In this document: piece by piece, positions 17,269 to 26,060 of the stretch
Numbering within the stretch: position 1 is the first letter of the stretch
How the letters are laid out: each line of letters begins with the position of its first letter
Made by a program: the position numbers and the translations under genes
Assembly: GCA_964354655.1 (NCBI GenBank)
Contig: CAYHAL010000002.1
Location: 1 to 64,000 of the forward strand
Source of the DNA: E44-bin46 sp964354655
Lineage (GTDB): Bacteria; Chloroflexota; Dehalococcoidia; Dehalococcoidales; E44-bin46
Length of the DNA stretch: 64,000 bases
Reading direction: 5' to 3'
Notes under the pieces: model-generated
What the model was told of the DNA's origin: nothing
Seen by the model: the letters and a program-made list of their open reading frames with translations, nothing else
Database searches by the model: none

Positions 17269-18408
17269 ATGGCTACCCCCCAGTTTAAGCAGCTACGCCA
17301 TGCCTATGGATTTGACGACGTAGCTATAGTGCCTGGAGATGTGACCATCAACCCAGACCAGACAAACATCGATTTTAAGGTAGAGGGCTTTACCTTCTCT
17401 ATCCCCATTATCGCTTCAGCTATGGATGCGGTGACCGATGTCAACTTCGCCATCCTGATGAGCAAGTTGGGTGGGCTCGCCGTTCTCAACCTAGAAGGAC
17501 TGCAGACCCGGTACGATAACCCCCGAGAAATATTATCCCGAATCGCCCAAGCATCTGACGCCGAGATTACCCCTTTGCTGCAAAAGGCCTATTCTCAACC
17601 GATTAACGAGAACCTTATTGGCGAGCGAATCCAAGCCATTAAGAAGGCAGGGGCGGTTTGTGCTGTTTCGGTAGCCCCAGCCAACGCCAAACGCTTTGCC
17701 CCGATAGCTGCTGAAGCTAAAACTGATATTTTTATAGTTCAATCTACAGTTACCAGTGCCCGGCATATATCCAAAAGCTACCGCGGGCTAATCTTCTCCG
17801 AGCTTTGTAAGTCCATACCCATGCCTATAATCATTGGTAACTGTGTCAGCTATAGTGCCAGCCTAGAGCTTATGAGAACCGGGATCTCCGGGGTCTTGGT
17901 CGGTGTTGGACCCGGTGCTGCCTGCACCACCAGGGAAGTCCTCGGCGTCGGCGTCCCCCAGATAACCGCCACTATGGATTGCGCTGCGGCTAGAGATAAA
18001 TACCAGCGTGAGTCTGGCAGGTATGTGCCGATAATTACCGACGGCGGTTTTCGCAAGGGCGGAGATTTGTGCAAAGCCTTTGCCGCCGGGGCTGATGTGG
18101 TAATGATAGGCTCCATTTTGGCTCAAGCTAAAGAGGCACCAGGGCTGGGTTATCACTGGGGTATGTCCCACTCCCACCCGGCACTCCCCAGAGGAACTAG
18201 AATAAAAGTGGGTACTACTGGCTCGCTAGAGCAAATTCTCTTCGGCCCGGCTTCAGTCACTGATGGTAGTCAAAACCTCGTCGGGGCTGTCCGCACCGCA
18301 CTTGGCATCTGCGGGGTGCGAACCATCAAAGAAATGCATAAGGTTGAAATGGTAGTCGCACCATCTATTACCACCGAAGGCAAATGGTGGCAGTTATCAC
18401 CCCATTAG
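17269..18408 (+). CDS. guaB3: GuaB3-family IMP dehydrogenase-related protein
   Basis: This 379-residue TIM-barrel protein is related to IMP dehydrogenase, which makes XMP for guanine nucleotide synthesis, but it lacks the two CBS domains of GuaB. The N-terminal region has FDDVAIVPGDVTINP. SAMDAVTDVNFA is the next family motif. The catalytic loop GPGAACTTREV has the active-site Cys at about residue 218. ITDGGFRKGGD is the phosphate site. These traits fit the GuaB3 branch (IMP_DH_rel_2). Whether it is a true IMP dehydrogenase or a GMP-reductase-like enzyme is not settled by sequence alone. Confidence 0.88.
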   Translation: MATPQFKQLRHAYGFDDVAIVPGDVTINPDQTNIDFKVEGFTFSIPIIASAMDAVTDVNFAILMSKLGGLAVLNLEGLQTRYDNPREILSRIAQASDAEITPLLQKAYSQPINENLIGERIQAIKKAGAVCAVSVAPANAKRFAPIAAEAKTDIFIVQSTVTSARHISKSYRGLIFSELCKSIPMPIIIGNCVSYSASLELMRTGISGVLVGVGPGAACTTREVLGVGVPQITATMDCAAARDKYQRESGRYVPIITDGGFRKGGDLCKAFAAGADVVMIGSILAQAKEAPGLGYHWGMSHSHPALPRGTRIKVGTTGSLEQILFGPASVTDGSQNLVGAVRTALGICGVRTIKEMHKVEMVVAPSITTEGKWWQLSPH

Positions 18409-18446
18409 AAGGCAGATTGTAACTGCTTGCGAGCCCCTAATTTGTC

Positions 18447-19319
18447 TCAGTCTTCACTCCACCAGCTAAGGATGAGACTCCCCGGTCCGACATGCCTACC
18501 TACTAAAGGTAAGGTTTCAGTAACATAAAGCTCAACGCACTGGAGCTTGGAGGAGACCCGTTTCTTTAGCTTCTCAGCTTCATCAGGCGCGTTGATGTGT
18601 TCTATCACCACATGAAGCTTCTTGCCCCGGCACCTCTCCTTCATTATCTCCAGCAAGCCTTCCACTGCCTTCTTCTTGGTTCCATACCTGGCTAGAGGGG
18701 CATGGACTGTTCCTTTGGCAGCATCCGTCTCCAGAAGTGCCTTGGTGCTAACTTTAGCCTCCGCCCAGGCACGACCATCAAGTATCCTGCCCCCGCTGGC
18801 TAGGTACTCAAGATTATCAACTACGATAATATACTTGACCTTGGGTATCATATTGTTAGCCACTTCAACTACCTCGGCAAAGCTCTTGCCAGCGGCGGCA
18901 GCCCTGGCGGCTTCCAGGGCAATAAGCATCTGGGCGCCACAAGCGGTGCCAGGATCAATTACCTCAATCTTGATATTGGGTAGCTCTTCCTGAAGCCTCT
19001 GTTTAGCTTGCAACGCTGCCTTTGATGACGCACCAAGCCTTACGCTGTGACTAATGTATACAATACCCTCCGCCTTCTGGCTCAGCTCTCGGCATGCTTC
19101 CAGGAACTCGCCTGCGGAGATAGATGAAGATGTAGGCAGCTTCTCTTGCTCCGTTATTTGAAGCAATTTCTGGTAATACTCAGGCAGATTTACCTCGTTT
19201 TCACGATAGAGCTTGCCGTCGATAACAATGCCCATGGGGACTATTTTGATATCGTATTTATCGGCCACCTCTTGAGGCATCGCGGTGATGGTATCAGTTA
19301 TAACAGCTACTTTTTTCAC
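18447..19319 (-). CDS. DegV family fatty-acid-binding protein 3
   Basis: This copy has 290 residues from a GTG start with an AAGGAGGT site 4 nt upstream. It starts KKVAVITDTITAM. The fatty-acid loop is PTSSSISAGEFLE, and YLASGGRILDGRAWAEA is the GGRI region with a short insertion also found in copy 5 (GRIFEARTWAEA). The C-terminus GPGSLILSWWSED keeps the family HxGPG-like motif and shares its ending with the remnant at 22222. It is separated by 36 nt from degV 4 upstream and lies in one run with degV 4 and plsX. Confidence 0.93.
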   Translation of the reverse strand: MKKVAVITDTITAMPQEVADKYDIKIVPMGIVIDGKLYRENEVNLPEYYQKLLQITEQEKLPTSSSISAGEFLEACRELSQKAEGIVYISHSVRLGASSKAALQAKQRLQEELPNIKIEVIDPGTACGAQMLIALEAARAAAAGKSFAEVVEVANNMIPKVKYIIVVDNLEYLASGGRILDGRAWAEAKVSTKALLETDAAKGTVHAPLARYGTKKKAVEGLLEIMKERCRGKKLHVVIEHINAPDEAEKLKKRVSSKLQCVELYVTETLPLVGRHVGPGSLILSWWSED

Positions 19320-19355
19320 TATTACCTCCTTAAAATATTCTAATTGAGTAGTGCT

Positions 19356-20222
19356 TTATCCTTGATAGCAGCTCAGCCCGACGACACCGGGACCGACGAT
19401 TAACGAGGAGATTGGGCTATACTCACACAGCAGGACTTCAGCACAATTAAACTGGTCCTGGACTATCCCCTTAAGCCTTTCCGCTTCCTCGGCGGCGCAT
19501 ACATGCTCCACCAAAACGTGCAGTGGACCGTCTGTTTTTACCCTATCTCTTACCATCTCCAGTAGAACTTGGAGCGCCTTCTTTTTAGTCCTCGGTCTCG
19601 CCACCACTACTGCCCTGCCCAAGGAGGTGGGCATCTCGGTAATGGGTTTCATACTGAGTATGTTGCCAGCCATAGCCGCTGCTTTACTGATACGCCCGCT
19701 CCTTGCCAGATAGGAGAGGGTATCAAAAACATATAGATGATTTATCTTTGACCTTACATCTTCAGCTGCTTTAATGACCGCCGGCATATTTTGACCCGAA
19801 GCTGCTGCCCGGGTGGCGGCTAGCACCATTAATCCCAAGCCACCTGTGGTTGACCTGGAGTCAAATACCTCTATATTAATATCTGGCAATCCGCTTTTAA
19901 CCACTTCCCTGGCCTGGGTTGCTGAACCGAAAGTCAGACTTAAAACTGACGACATAGCCAAGGTGAGAATATTTTTCACTTTTCTGCCTAGCTGACGATA
20001 GACCTCAACAAATTCACCGGGCGGCGGCGCTGAGGTAGTGGGGAACTCACTCGATTTTTTAACCAGCTCAAATAGCTCAGCCGGGGTCTTTATATCTATC
20101 CTGTCCTTATAGGTCTCACCCTCTAGGTGAAGTAGCAGGGGAAGCACCTTAATGTCATATTGCTTAATCAATTCTGGAGGAAGAGAAGCGGAACTATCAG
20201 TAACGATGGCTACTTTATTCAC
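19356..20222 (-). CDS. DegV family fatty-acid-binding protein 4
   Basis: This 288-residue copy is the most canonical of the five. It has VAIVTDSSASLPPE at the N-terminus, PTTSAPPPGEFVE in the loop that binds the fatty-acid carboxylate, YLARSGRISKA, and IVGPGVVGLS near the C-terminus. The GTG start has a GGAGGGG site 5 nt upstream and lies only 16 nt after the plsX stop. Cotranscription with plsX is likely and fits a role in handing fatty acids to acyl-phosphate metabolism. Confidence 0.94.
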   Translation of the reverse strand: MNKVAIVTDSSASLPPELIKQYDIKVLPLLLHLEGETYKDRIDIKTPAELFELVKKSSEFPTTSAPPPGEFVEVYRQLGRKVKNILTLAMSSVLSLTFGSATQAREVVKSGLPDINIEVFDSRSTTGGLGLMVLAATRAAASGQNMPAVIKAAEDVRSKINHLYVFDTLSYLARSGRISKAAAMAGNILSMKPITEMPTSLGRAVVVARPRTKKKALQVLLEMVRDRVKTDGPLHVLVEHVCAAEEAERLKGIVQDQFNCAEVLLCEYSPISSLIVGPGVVGLSCYQG

Positions 20223-20238
20223 CCCAACCCCTCCACTT

Positions 20239-21189
20239 TTAAAATTTGCTTCCCTTCATAATGGTAGCTAACTCTGATTTGACAGCACCTACCAGGCCGG
20301 CTTCAATCGCCAGCTTGGTATGCCGAATTTTTACCACCACGTGAGGGGCTCGGCTAGCCCCGTGTATCTTCCGCACAATACCATTAACCCCCCAGATGAG
20401 ACCCCCACCCAGGATATTCTTATCATCCCTATCCGGTGAATCCTTAAACAAACCTAACTTTTCACCGAACTTAAACACCACATTACCGACAAAAGCGTCG
20501 CAGACAATGACATTAGCCCGCCCGCTCATGAGTTCGTTGCCCTCTATATTGCCAATAAAATTCAAACCGCTGCTTTTAAGGAGGTGGTAGCTTTCCCGCG
20601 CCAGTTGATTGCCCTTACTTTCCTCAGCGCCGATGTTTAATAGACCTACGGTAGGATTAGCGATATCGAGTAGCTTCTGACAGAAGACAGAGCCTATGAT
20701 GGCAAAGGTCAACAGGTGGTATGGCTTACAGTCAACATTGACCCCACAATCAAACACCACTGTATTTGGAGCCAGGTCAAAGATAGCCCCACCGATTACC
20801 GGACGCTCTATCCCTTCTATCATACCCATATACTGGATAGCCGCCGAGACCATGGCTCCGATAGGACCAGCACTAATTAAACCATCCGCCTCCCCCGCCT
20901 TCACCATCTTGGCGGCTACGGCTATAGAGGCATTAGGTTTGCGGCGCACAGCTAGGGCTGGATTTTCGTCCTCTTTGATGAATTCATCAGCCCTAACACA
21001 GCGAATGGGCAAACGAGAGACACCATACCTGGCTAGCTCGGCTTCCACAATGTCGGTAGGGCCAACTAAGGCGATGTCAACATCGCCTTTCTCCGCAGCC
21101 AGGACTGCACCCTTAACTATGTCACCGGGGGCATAGTCACCACCCATAACATCCACCGCCACCCTTATCCTGTGACCGGGTATCACCAT
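20239..21189 (-). CDS. plsX: Phosphate acyltransferase PlsX
   Basis: PlsX interconverts acyl-ACP and acyl-phosphate, the donor for PlsY in membrane phospholipid synthesis. The 316 residues contain RVAVDVMGGDYAP at the N-terminus, NPALAVRRKPNASI, GPIGAMVSAAI and VCDAFVGNVVFKF, all family motifs. The usual partners fabH, fabD and acpP are absent; instead plsX lies between degV 5 upstream and degV 4 downstream. The ATG has an AAGGAAT site about 8 nt upstream. Confidence 0.95.
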   Translation of the reverse strand: MVIPGHRIRVAVDVMGGDYAPGDIVKGAVLAAEKGDVDIALVGPTDIVEAELARYGVSRLPIRCVRADEFIKEDENPALAVRRKPNASIAVAAKMVKAGEADGLISAGPIGAMVSAAIQYMGMIEGIERPVIGGAIFDLAPNTVVFDCGVNVDCKPYHLLTFAIIGSVFCQKLLDIANPTVGLLNIGAEESKGNQLARESYHLLKSSGLNFIGNIEGNELMSGRANVIVCDAFVGNVVFKFGEKLGLFKDSPDRDDKNILGGGLIWGVNGIVRKIHGASRAPHVVVKIRHTKLAIEAGLVGAVKSELATIMKGSKF

Positions 21190-21219
21190 GGGATATTCCT
21201 TTTATCCGGTTAATTTCGC

Positions 21220-22101
21220 CTAATCAAGCCCAACTGAAAAGGTATAGTCAATAAGCCCTTTACCATTGTGAACGGCTACACTTGCCCCCTCTTCAACCAC
21301 ATAAAGCCAGTCGAATTCAAGCTCAGAGAGGAGCATATCCCTCAACTTCTCAGCTCGGTCAGCAGCTCCTCTGGTGTAGCCGATAGCACCGTGTAACTTG
21401 TTGCTATCGCTTCTTTCCTTGGTTATCTCAACCAGCCTATCCATTATCTGGGCTACGGTTTTAGCCCTGGCTATGGACTTCACTGTCCCTCCCGTGGAGG
21501 CGTCGACTTCAACGATAGACCTAAAGCTGCTGGCTGACTCAGCTTCAGCCCAGGTGCGAGCCTCAAATATCCTCCCCCCTTTGTCGTAATAGAAAAGGGT
21601 ATCCCGGGCAGCCAGAACAGTCACCCGTGGTATCAGACGATGAACCCGTCCCAAGACCTCATCTATATTCTTGCCCTGGGCTACTGCTTTGGCTGCCACT
21701 ATGGCAAGAAAGTGAACCCCCATCCCTATCGCCCGTGAATCAACCACCTCAATCCTAGCCCCCGGCAGCTTTTCCCCAGCCACCTCCTTAGCTTTCAAAG
21801 CATTATGATATTGCGGGCTAAAGACTGAGGACATGCAGATATGCAAGGCAGCCTCTGCCCCCTGGCTGAGTTCAGTAAAAAACCGCAAAAATTCCTCCAC
21901 GTTAGCGGTGGAGGTTTTAGGCAGGTGTTCCTTGGTATCCAATCGGGTATAAAGCTTATCTATATCTATCTCGGTATCCAGATACTGCTTACCATCCATG
22001 ATAATAGGGCAGGGAATCAAGGTAAAACCATACTCCCTTGCCTTTTCCTGGGTTAGGGAGACAGAATCAGCGCTGATAGCTACTTTACCTATTAATGACA
22101 C
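21220..22101 (-). CDS. DegV family fatty-acid-binding protein 5
   Basis: This is the most divergent copy, 293 residues if started at the GTG at 22101. It has KVAISADSVSLTQE at the N-terminus, PKTSTANVEEFLR in the loop, YYDKGGRIFEARTWAEA, and a C-terminus with VHNGKGLIDYTF that has lost the GPG motif. The GTG overlaps its own Shine-Dalgarno (AGGGAGGTG). By alignment with its paralogues, the codon that matches their ATG is ATA at 22090-22092, 8 nt from GGAGG, so a non-standard start is possible. It lies 30 nt ahead of plsX in one operon. Confidence 0.9.
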   Translation of the reverse strand: MSLIGKVAISADSVSLTQEKAREYGFTLIPCPIIMDGKQYLDTEIDIDKLYTRLDTKEHLPKTSTANVEEFLRFFTELSQGAEAALHICMSSVFSPQYHNALKAKEVAGEKLPGARIEVVDSRAIGMGVHFLAIVAAKAVAQGKNIDEVLGRVHRLIPRVTVLAARDTLFYYDKGGRIFEARTWAEAESASSFRSIVEVDASTGGTVKSIARAKTVAQIMDRLVEITKERSDSNKLHGAIGYTRGAADRAEKLRDMLLSELEFDWLYVVEEGASVAVHNGKGLIDYTFSVGLD

Positions 22102-22221
22102 CTCCCTTTTAGCACGAATTTTTAGCGAGGTATAGGTTCACCAAAGCAGTCCACGAAATTAGCCAAACCACGGTAACATAAAACCAAGCACCTATAACAA
22201 CTTTGAGCCTCTAAATCTTGT

Positions 22222-22290
22222 CTAGTCCTCACCCCACCAGCTGAAGCTACGAGCCCCTATCCCGGTATGATGAGTAATCAGAAGGTAAAG
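22222..22290 (-). pseudogene. degV C-terminal remnant
   Basis: Reverse translation of this stretch reads LYLLITHHTGIGARS followed by FSWWGED and a stop. It matches the C-terminus of DegV copy 3 (LYVTETLPLVG ... ILSWWSED) in order and spacing, but upstream the frame closes within five codons. No start or N-terminal domain remains. It is therefore a fragment of a sixth degV gene, left between a small unknown gene and degV 5. Confidence 0.75.
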
Positions 22291-22310
22291 TGGGGTAAAA
22301 ACTTAAATGA

Positions 22311-22670
22311 CTATGTCCTAGTCCTGCGCACCACTACTGGCTTCATCCGCCGTGCCTCACCCAGCACATTCATAATAAAATCCACAGGTACTTTGCATAT
22401 TTCGGCTAGCTTCATCACTGCTTCCTGAAGCAGACCAGTCAGATGCCATGCTTGCTTAGTGTGGGCAAGAAGGGTAGCAAAAGCACTCTGCAGCTCACCA
22501 ATTGATGCCTCTTCTTCATGCAGTTCAAAGCACTCCTCACAACCAGCAGCCACCTCAATAAGGTCTCGCAGGCTGTCCTGAAGTGCTGCACCCTCCCGGG
22601 CAAAAAACCTCTTGGCACGCTCAAGCCGTTCTTTCTCAACCTTAAAACTATAGACAATCAGCTTACCCAT
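22311..22670 (-). CDS. Conserved-looking helical protein of unknown function
   Basis: This 119-residue protein is placed from the ATG at 22670, which has a GGAGGAG site 4-5 nt upstream; the frame extends 12 codons further upstream without a ribosome site. It is mostly helical and charged. It has a CEECFELHEEE segment (about 54-64) with two cysteines and a histidine, and a basic C-terminus (KPVVVRRTRT). No family is recognised. It lies in the same direction as the degV remnant, so the remnant may once have been the next gene in this run. Confidence 0.65.
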   Translation of the reverse strand: MGKLIVYSFKVEKERLERAKRFFAREGAALQDSLRDLIEVAAGCEECFELHEEEASIGELQSAFATLLAHTKQAWHLTGLLQEAVMKLAEICKVPVDFIMNVLGEARRMKPVVVRRTRT

Positions 22671-22836
22671 ATTCTCCTCCACTAGGTCTACGAAAAATAA
22701 TACCAAAAGTCAACCCTTTTGTCAAGCCCTGACCAAAAAAGCTATTAAACAGCGAGATTATCCTACGATTTTAAGGGAGGGTTTACCAAATCCAATACAG
22801 AAGGTCTACCTTGAGTCAAAGGGGGGAGCACAAAAG

Positions 22837-23595
22837 CTACTCTTCTTCAATGGCTGCGCCGGGCTCGGCACTAATATAAGGCAGCAAAGCCTCTACCTTT
22901 CTCCGTCTACGTTGTGGGGGCAAGGTTAACCCATCAACCACCTGTCGCAACTCCTTTAATCCACCAGCCCCTGCCTCCACTACCACTCCATCCACCCCGG
23001 CTTCCCATAACACCCGAAGCTCGTTAGCCACTACTCTTGATGGTACCGAGACCAACACCGGTTTAGCCAAAGAATTGGCAAAGCGCCCAAAAAGCATTAG
23101 ATGGTGGCAAGTAAGAAAATAATCCTCTTTCTGTTCACCAGCGATAAGCACTGCATCCACCGGCAACCCATCAATCGTCCTCAACAAACCTTCGTCAAGC
23201 GATGCCTCTACCTCTAATATCTTACCTACTTCGTCATTTTGAAGTATCGCCAACGAGGTATTAGCTGCCGGGAAGACGACAAAGTCACAATCAATCCTTT
23301 TCACCTGCTTCATTTCTCTCTGGCTAATATCCCTTAGCCAGCCTCCCCAGGGGATATCAGGCACAGCTTCAGAATACCCCTGAAGGACTTTAATATCAGC
23401 CCCCAATCTGGAAATACGTAACAGCCCGGCATCAGCCCCAGCCACATAATCAGCCACGCTGTCAACACTAGCCTGCGCCAAACTGGCAACGAGCAGCATT
23501 TTGGACTTGGGTGACACCGGTTGCCCCGCCTTAAACCCTATAGGCTGGGGACCACCTTGCGAAGCCCGACTTAACTTACGTATAAACTCACTCAT
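22837..23595 (-). CDS. Unknown TIM-barrel-like protein
   Basis: This 252-residue protein is not assigned to a named family. Alternating strand and helix segments (MLLVASLAQ, AGLLRISRLG, FVVFPAAN, AVLIAGEQ, PVLVSVPS, GVDGVVVEAG) suggest a TIM-like alpha/beta barrel with a terminal GVDGVVVEAGAGG loop of the phosphate-binding type. The N-terminus and the last 25 residues are charged and probably flexible. It is 10 nt behind the acyl-activating enzyme gene in the same direction, so the two are likely cotranscribed, but no reaction can be proposed. Confidence 0.7.
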   Translation of the reverse strand: MSEFIRKLSRASQGGPQPIGFKAGQPVSPKSKMLLVASLAQASVDSVADYVAGADAGLLRISRLGADIKVLQGYSEAVPDIPWGGWLRDISQREMKQVKRIDCDFVVFPAANTSLAILQNDEVGKILEVEASLDEGLLRTIDGLPVDAVLIAGEQKEDYFLTCHHLMLFGRFANSLAKPVLVSVPSRVVANELRVLWEAGVDGVVVEAGAGGLKELRQVVDGLTLPPQRRRRKVEALLPYISAEPGAAIEEE

Positions 23596-23605
23596 CTACC
23601 TTGGC

Positions 23606-25402
23606 TTAAGTATAGCATAAATCGTTACGCCTCAAGAAATCCATGAAATCCCGCTTTAACTCAGGATACAGTACTGCCCCCTTAAAATTCCTCGGAATCT
23701 TGACAAAACGCAGGCGGTCAGGCCTGGCACCTTTGGAAACCGATTTTCTGGCATCTTTAAGGAAATTAGATTCCAATAGCTGTCTATTGGCACCGCTGAC
23801 ATCATTGAAAAGTTCAATCGTCACACAGCAAAAATCCTCATGCTCGCTCTCCAGTCGAATGCCAACAACGGCTAACTGGAAGGCTTCGGGCGATAACCGG
23901 TATGAATCAATTATGAACCGGGTAAGTTCCTCAGCCACCTGGGCATAAGCATAATTGGCGCCGCCACGGATAAGAAGCTCAGACTCTCTGGACATCCAAT
24001 AGTAGTCTAGATTTCCGTCGTCATTTTTCAAGGCAAATACGATGTCCCCTAGACCGGTATACCAGCCGTCTTTGAATACATTATTGGTCGCCTCTTTATC
24101 TCCTACATAATAGCTAAAGAGGTTGCCACCTTGGGTAAGCAGATAGCCAGGTTCTCCTATTTGGCACGGGCTCATGTAGTCGGCACTCTCCGGGTCAGTG
24201 GACTTTACTATTCTGACCCTAGTGAAGGGAAAGTGTTCTCTACCAATATAATAACCCGCTATTTGCTCATTGTTATATCGGTGTGACCAGCCGGCTCTAA
24301 GCGCCTCCATAACAGCATTTTCCGGCATCGTTGTCGGGATAGCGGTTACTTGAAGACAGGCCTCGGTAGACCCAAAACGGACATGGGGGACGCGCCCGGC
24401 AAACTTTCTTATGCGTTCAATGGTTTTTGGACCTACCGGTGCCGAGCCAATCAGGATGTCGGTTTGTTTTAACGCCTGGCTAAGTTTGTCTTCGGCAACA
24501 GGTAATTTCCCTTGCTCACAAAGGTTGTCAAGAAAGTCAATGTGGCGGGGGACTAAGGAGGCAATAAACAAGCCCCGTTTATGCTCTACCGCCTCAGTCA
24601 GAACCTTCCAGTAGGGAGTGGTATAGGATTCCAACAAGTGCAGAACTGCCCCTTTGTGGCGAAGAGCCCAATCAGACAAGGCGGTGGAATTGGCATGGTG
24701 CAACGGATTTACCAGAAATAAATCTACCGGGGTCGCTTCACACAGCCCAAAGTACTGTTCATAGGTAAGTCTATTGGTCAAATAACTGCGGTGGGAGAGG
24801 CTAACCCCTTTGGGTCTAGCTGTTGTTCCAGAGGTAAAGACAACGATCCGCTCATCATTATAATGAACAGCGGCATAGGACTCATCAAAAGGAAGTAGGG
24901 ACTTTTCTAATTCACCTGCCTCAAAGAAAACCACCCCCGGCAGGCTAACCTTGAGCTCTGCCACCCGTGAGGCAAAACCCCGGTCATAAATACAGATTTT
25001 GGCCTCGGTGAGCCTCGCTTTGTAACTAATGCGAGCATTATCATCCGCCTGCCAATTGATAGTCACTGGCGAAGCTCCTACCAGAACCGATGCTAGGCGA
25101 AATATTAAATCGTAGGGGCTATTAGCCGAAAAACAGTGGGCAATCCGATCCCCTTTAGATATTCCGAGATTCCTAAGATGCGCTGCCGCCGAACAAGTAA
25201 GCTCCCAGAATTCACCTCTGGTTAGACTACGTTTCTGGACCGAACCGTGTTTGAAGGTGTAAAAATGGAGAAAGGGAAAATCTCGATTGGCAAAGGCAGC
25301 ACAATACTCCTCGGTAGGCGAAGAAAAAGGGGTCAGAGAGGTTACCGGCTTCCCGGTGGTCAAAAGAGATGACTGCAAGGCATAATGCTCAGTCTCACCC
25401 AT
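23606..25402 (-). CDS. AMP-binding acyl-CoA synthetase-like enzyme
   Basis: This member of the ANL superfamily adenylates a carboxylic acid, usually before thioester formation with CoA. From the ATG at 25402 (AGGATT site about 8 nt upstream) it has 598 residues; the frame opens eight codons earlier at a TTG without a ribosome site. Motifs: the ATP loop VVFTSGTTARPKGVSLS, FGSTEACLQ, and GWYTGLGDIVF with the conserved Asp. The C-terminal domain is present (RGGANYAYAQVAEEL). The substrate is unknown. Its closeness to the degV-plsX cluster makes a fatty acid plausible. Confidence 0.88.
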   Translation of the reverse strand: MGETEHYALQSSLLTTGKPVTSLTPFSSPTEEYCAAFANRDFPFLHFYTFKHGSVQKRSLTRGEFWELTCSAAAHLRNLGISKGDRIAHCFSANSPYDLIFRLASVLVGASPVTINWQADDNARISYKARLTEAKICIYDRGFASRVAELKVSLPGVVFFEAGELEKSLLPFDESYAAVHYNDERIVVFTSGTTARPKGVSLSHRSYLTNRLTYEQYFGLCEATPVDLFLVNPLHHANSTALSDWALRHKGAVLHLLESYTTPYWKVLTEAVEHKRGLFIASLVPRHIDFLDNLCEQGKLPVAEDKLSQALKQTDILIGSAPVGPKTIERIRKFAGRVPHVRFGSTEACLQVTAIPTTMPENAVMEALRAGWSHRYNNEQIAGYYIGREHFPFTRVRIVKSTDPESADYMSPCQIGEPGYLLTQGGNLFSYYVGDKEATNNVFKDGWYTGLGDIVFALKNDDGNLDYYWMSRESELLIRGGANYAYAQVAEELTRFIIDSYRLSPEAFQLAVVGIRLESEHEDFCCVTIELFNDVSGANRQLLESNFLKDARKSVSKGARPDRLRFVKIPRNFKGAVLYPELKRDFMDFLRRNDLCYT

Positions 25403-25558
25403 ACGATTAATCCTGTCTCCCCACAAGAGACGAGCTTACAGTTTACCTAAGCGCCATTATAATTCGGAAGAGAGACAGCTTCAAGCTTGCCGGAAATGAA
25501 AACCTTTATTCTATTTGCCTTGCTATAACTTTTCTAAACTCCATCATACTTGATGACT

Positions 25559-25990
25559 CTACTTGACAGTCACCGTCAAATTAAATGTCCACACTCCCTT
25601 TTCACCGCCCTCCCAAGGACGGCTATACTCCATGGATACCGTGCTTGTGCCCTTTTTCAGCGCTTTGAAGGTCCATACTTCTTGACCCGGGGCACCAACT
25701 AGAGGAGGTGTCTTACTTTCCGGCGTCACTAATTTGTGGTCTGTCTGCTGCAAAACGCTTTGGTCGCTAATCTGTGCCGTTTCTGACCATATGAAGCCTG
25801 TTGTCGGGTTAGAGCACAAGGTTACCGTCACTGTGCCACCGGCAGCGACTTCGACTTGCTTGCTGATGTGTTCCTGGGAAAAGTCATCGCAGGAAACCTC
25901 AACCGAGGCTTGCTTTGCCACTGGGGTACAGGCAAATAAGAAGAAGGAGAGGACACCAACTGCACATACTAAGATTAGCTTTGCTCTCAC
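25559..25990 (-). CDS. Chagasin-type (I42) protease inhibitor lipoprotein
   Basis: This 143-residue protein has a lipoprotein signal peptide ending in FFLFAC, with Cys-21 as the likely lipid site. The body has the three loops of chagasin/amoebiapain inhibitors of papain-like cysteine proteases: NPTTGFIW, GAPGQEVWTF and SRPWEGG. These are the exact loops that enter the protease cleft in the family. The protein would sit on the outer face of the membrane. No papain-type protease is in the window, so its target is unknown. It follows the lipoprotein gene at 26061 in the same direction. Confidence 0.9.
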   Translation of the reverse strand: MRAKLILVCAVGVLSFFLFACTPVAKQASVEVSCDDFSQEHISKQVEVAAGGTVTVTLCSNPTTGFIWSETAQISDQSVLQQTDHKLVTPESKTPPLVGAPGQEVWTFKALKKGTSTVSMEYSRPWEGGEKGVWTFNLTVTVK

Positions 25991-26060
25991 TCTTGTACCT
26001 CCTTATCTTGAATTGCTAAACTCATAATCCTATATATTTATTAAGTACTAGTCAAATAAG

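Noticed and set aside
20696..21136. Forward 146-codon frame
   Set aside because: It is the complement of plsX, whose motifs are clear on the other strand.
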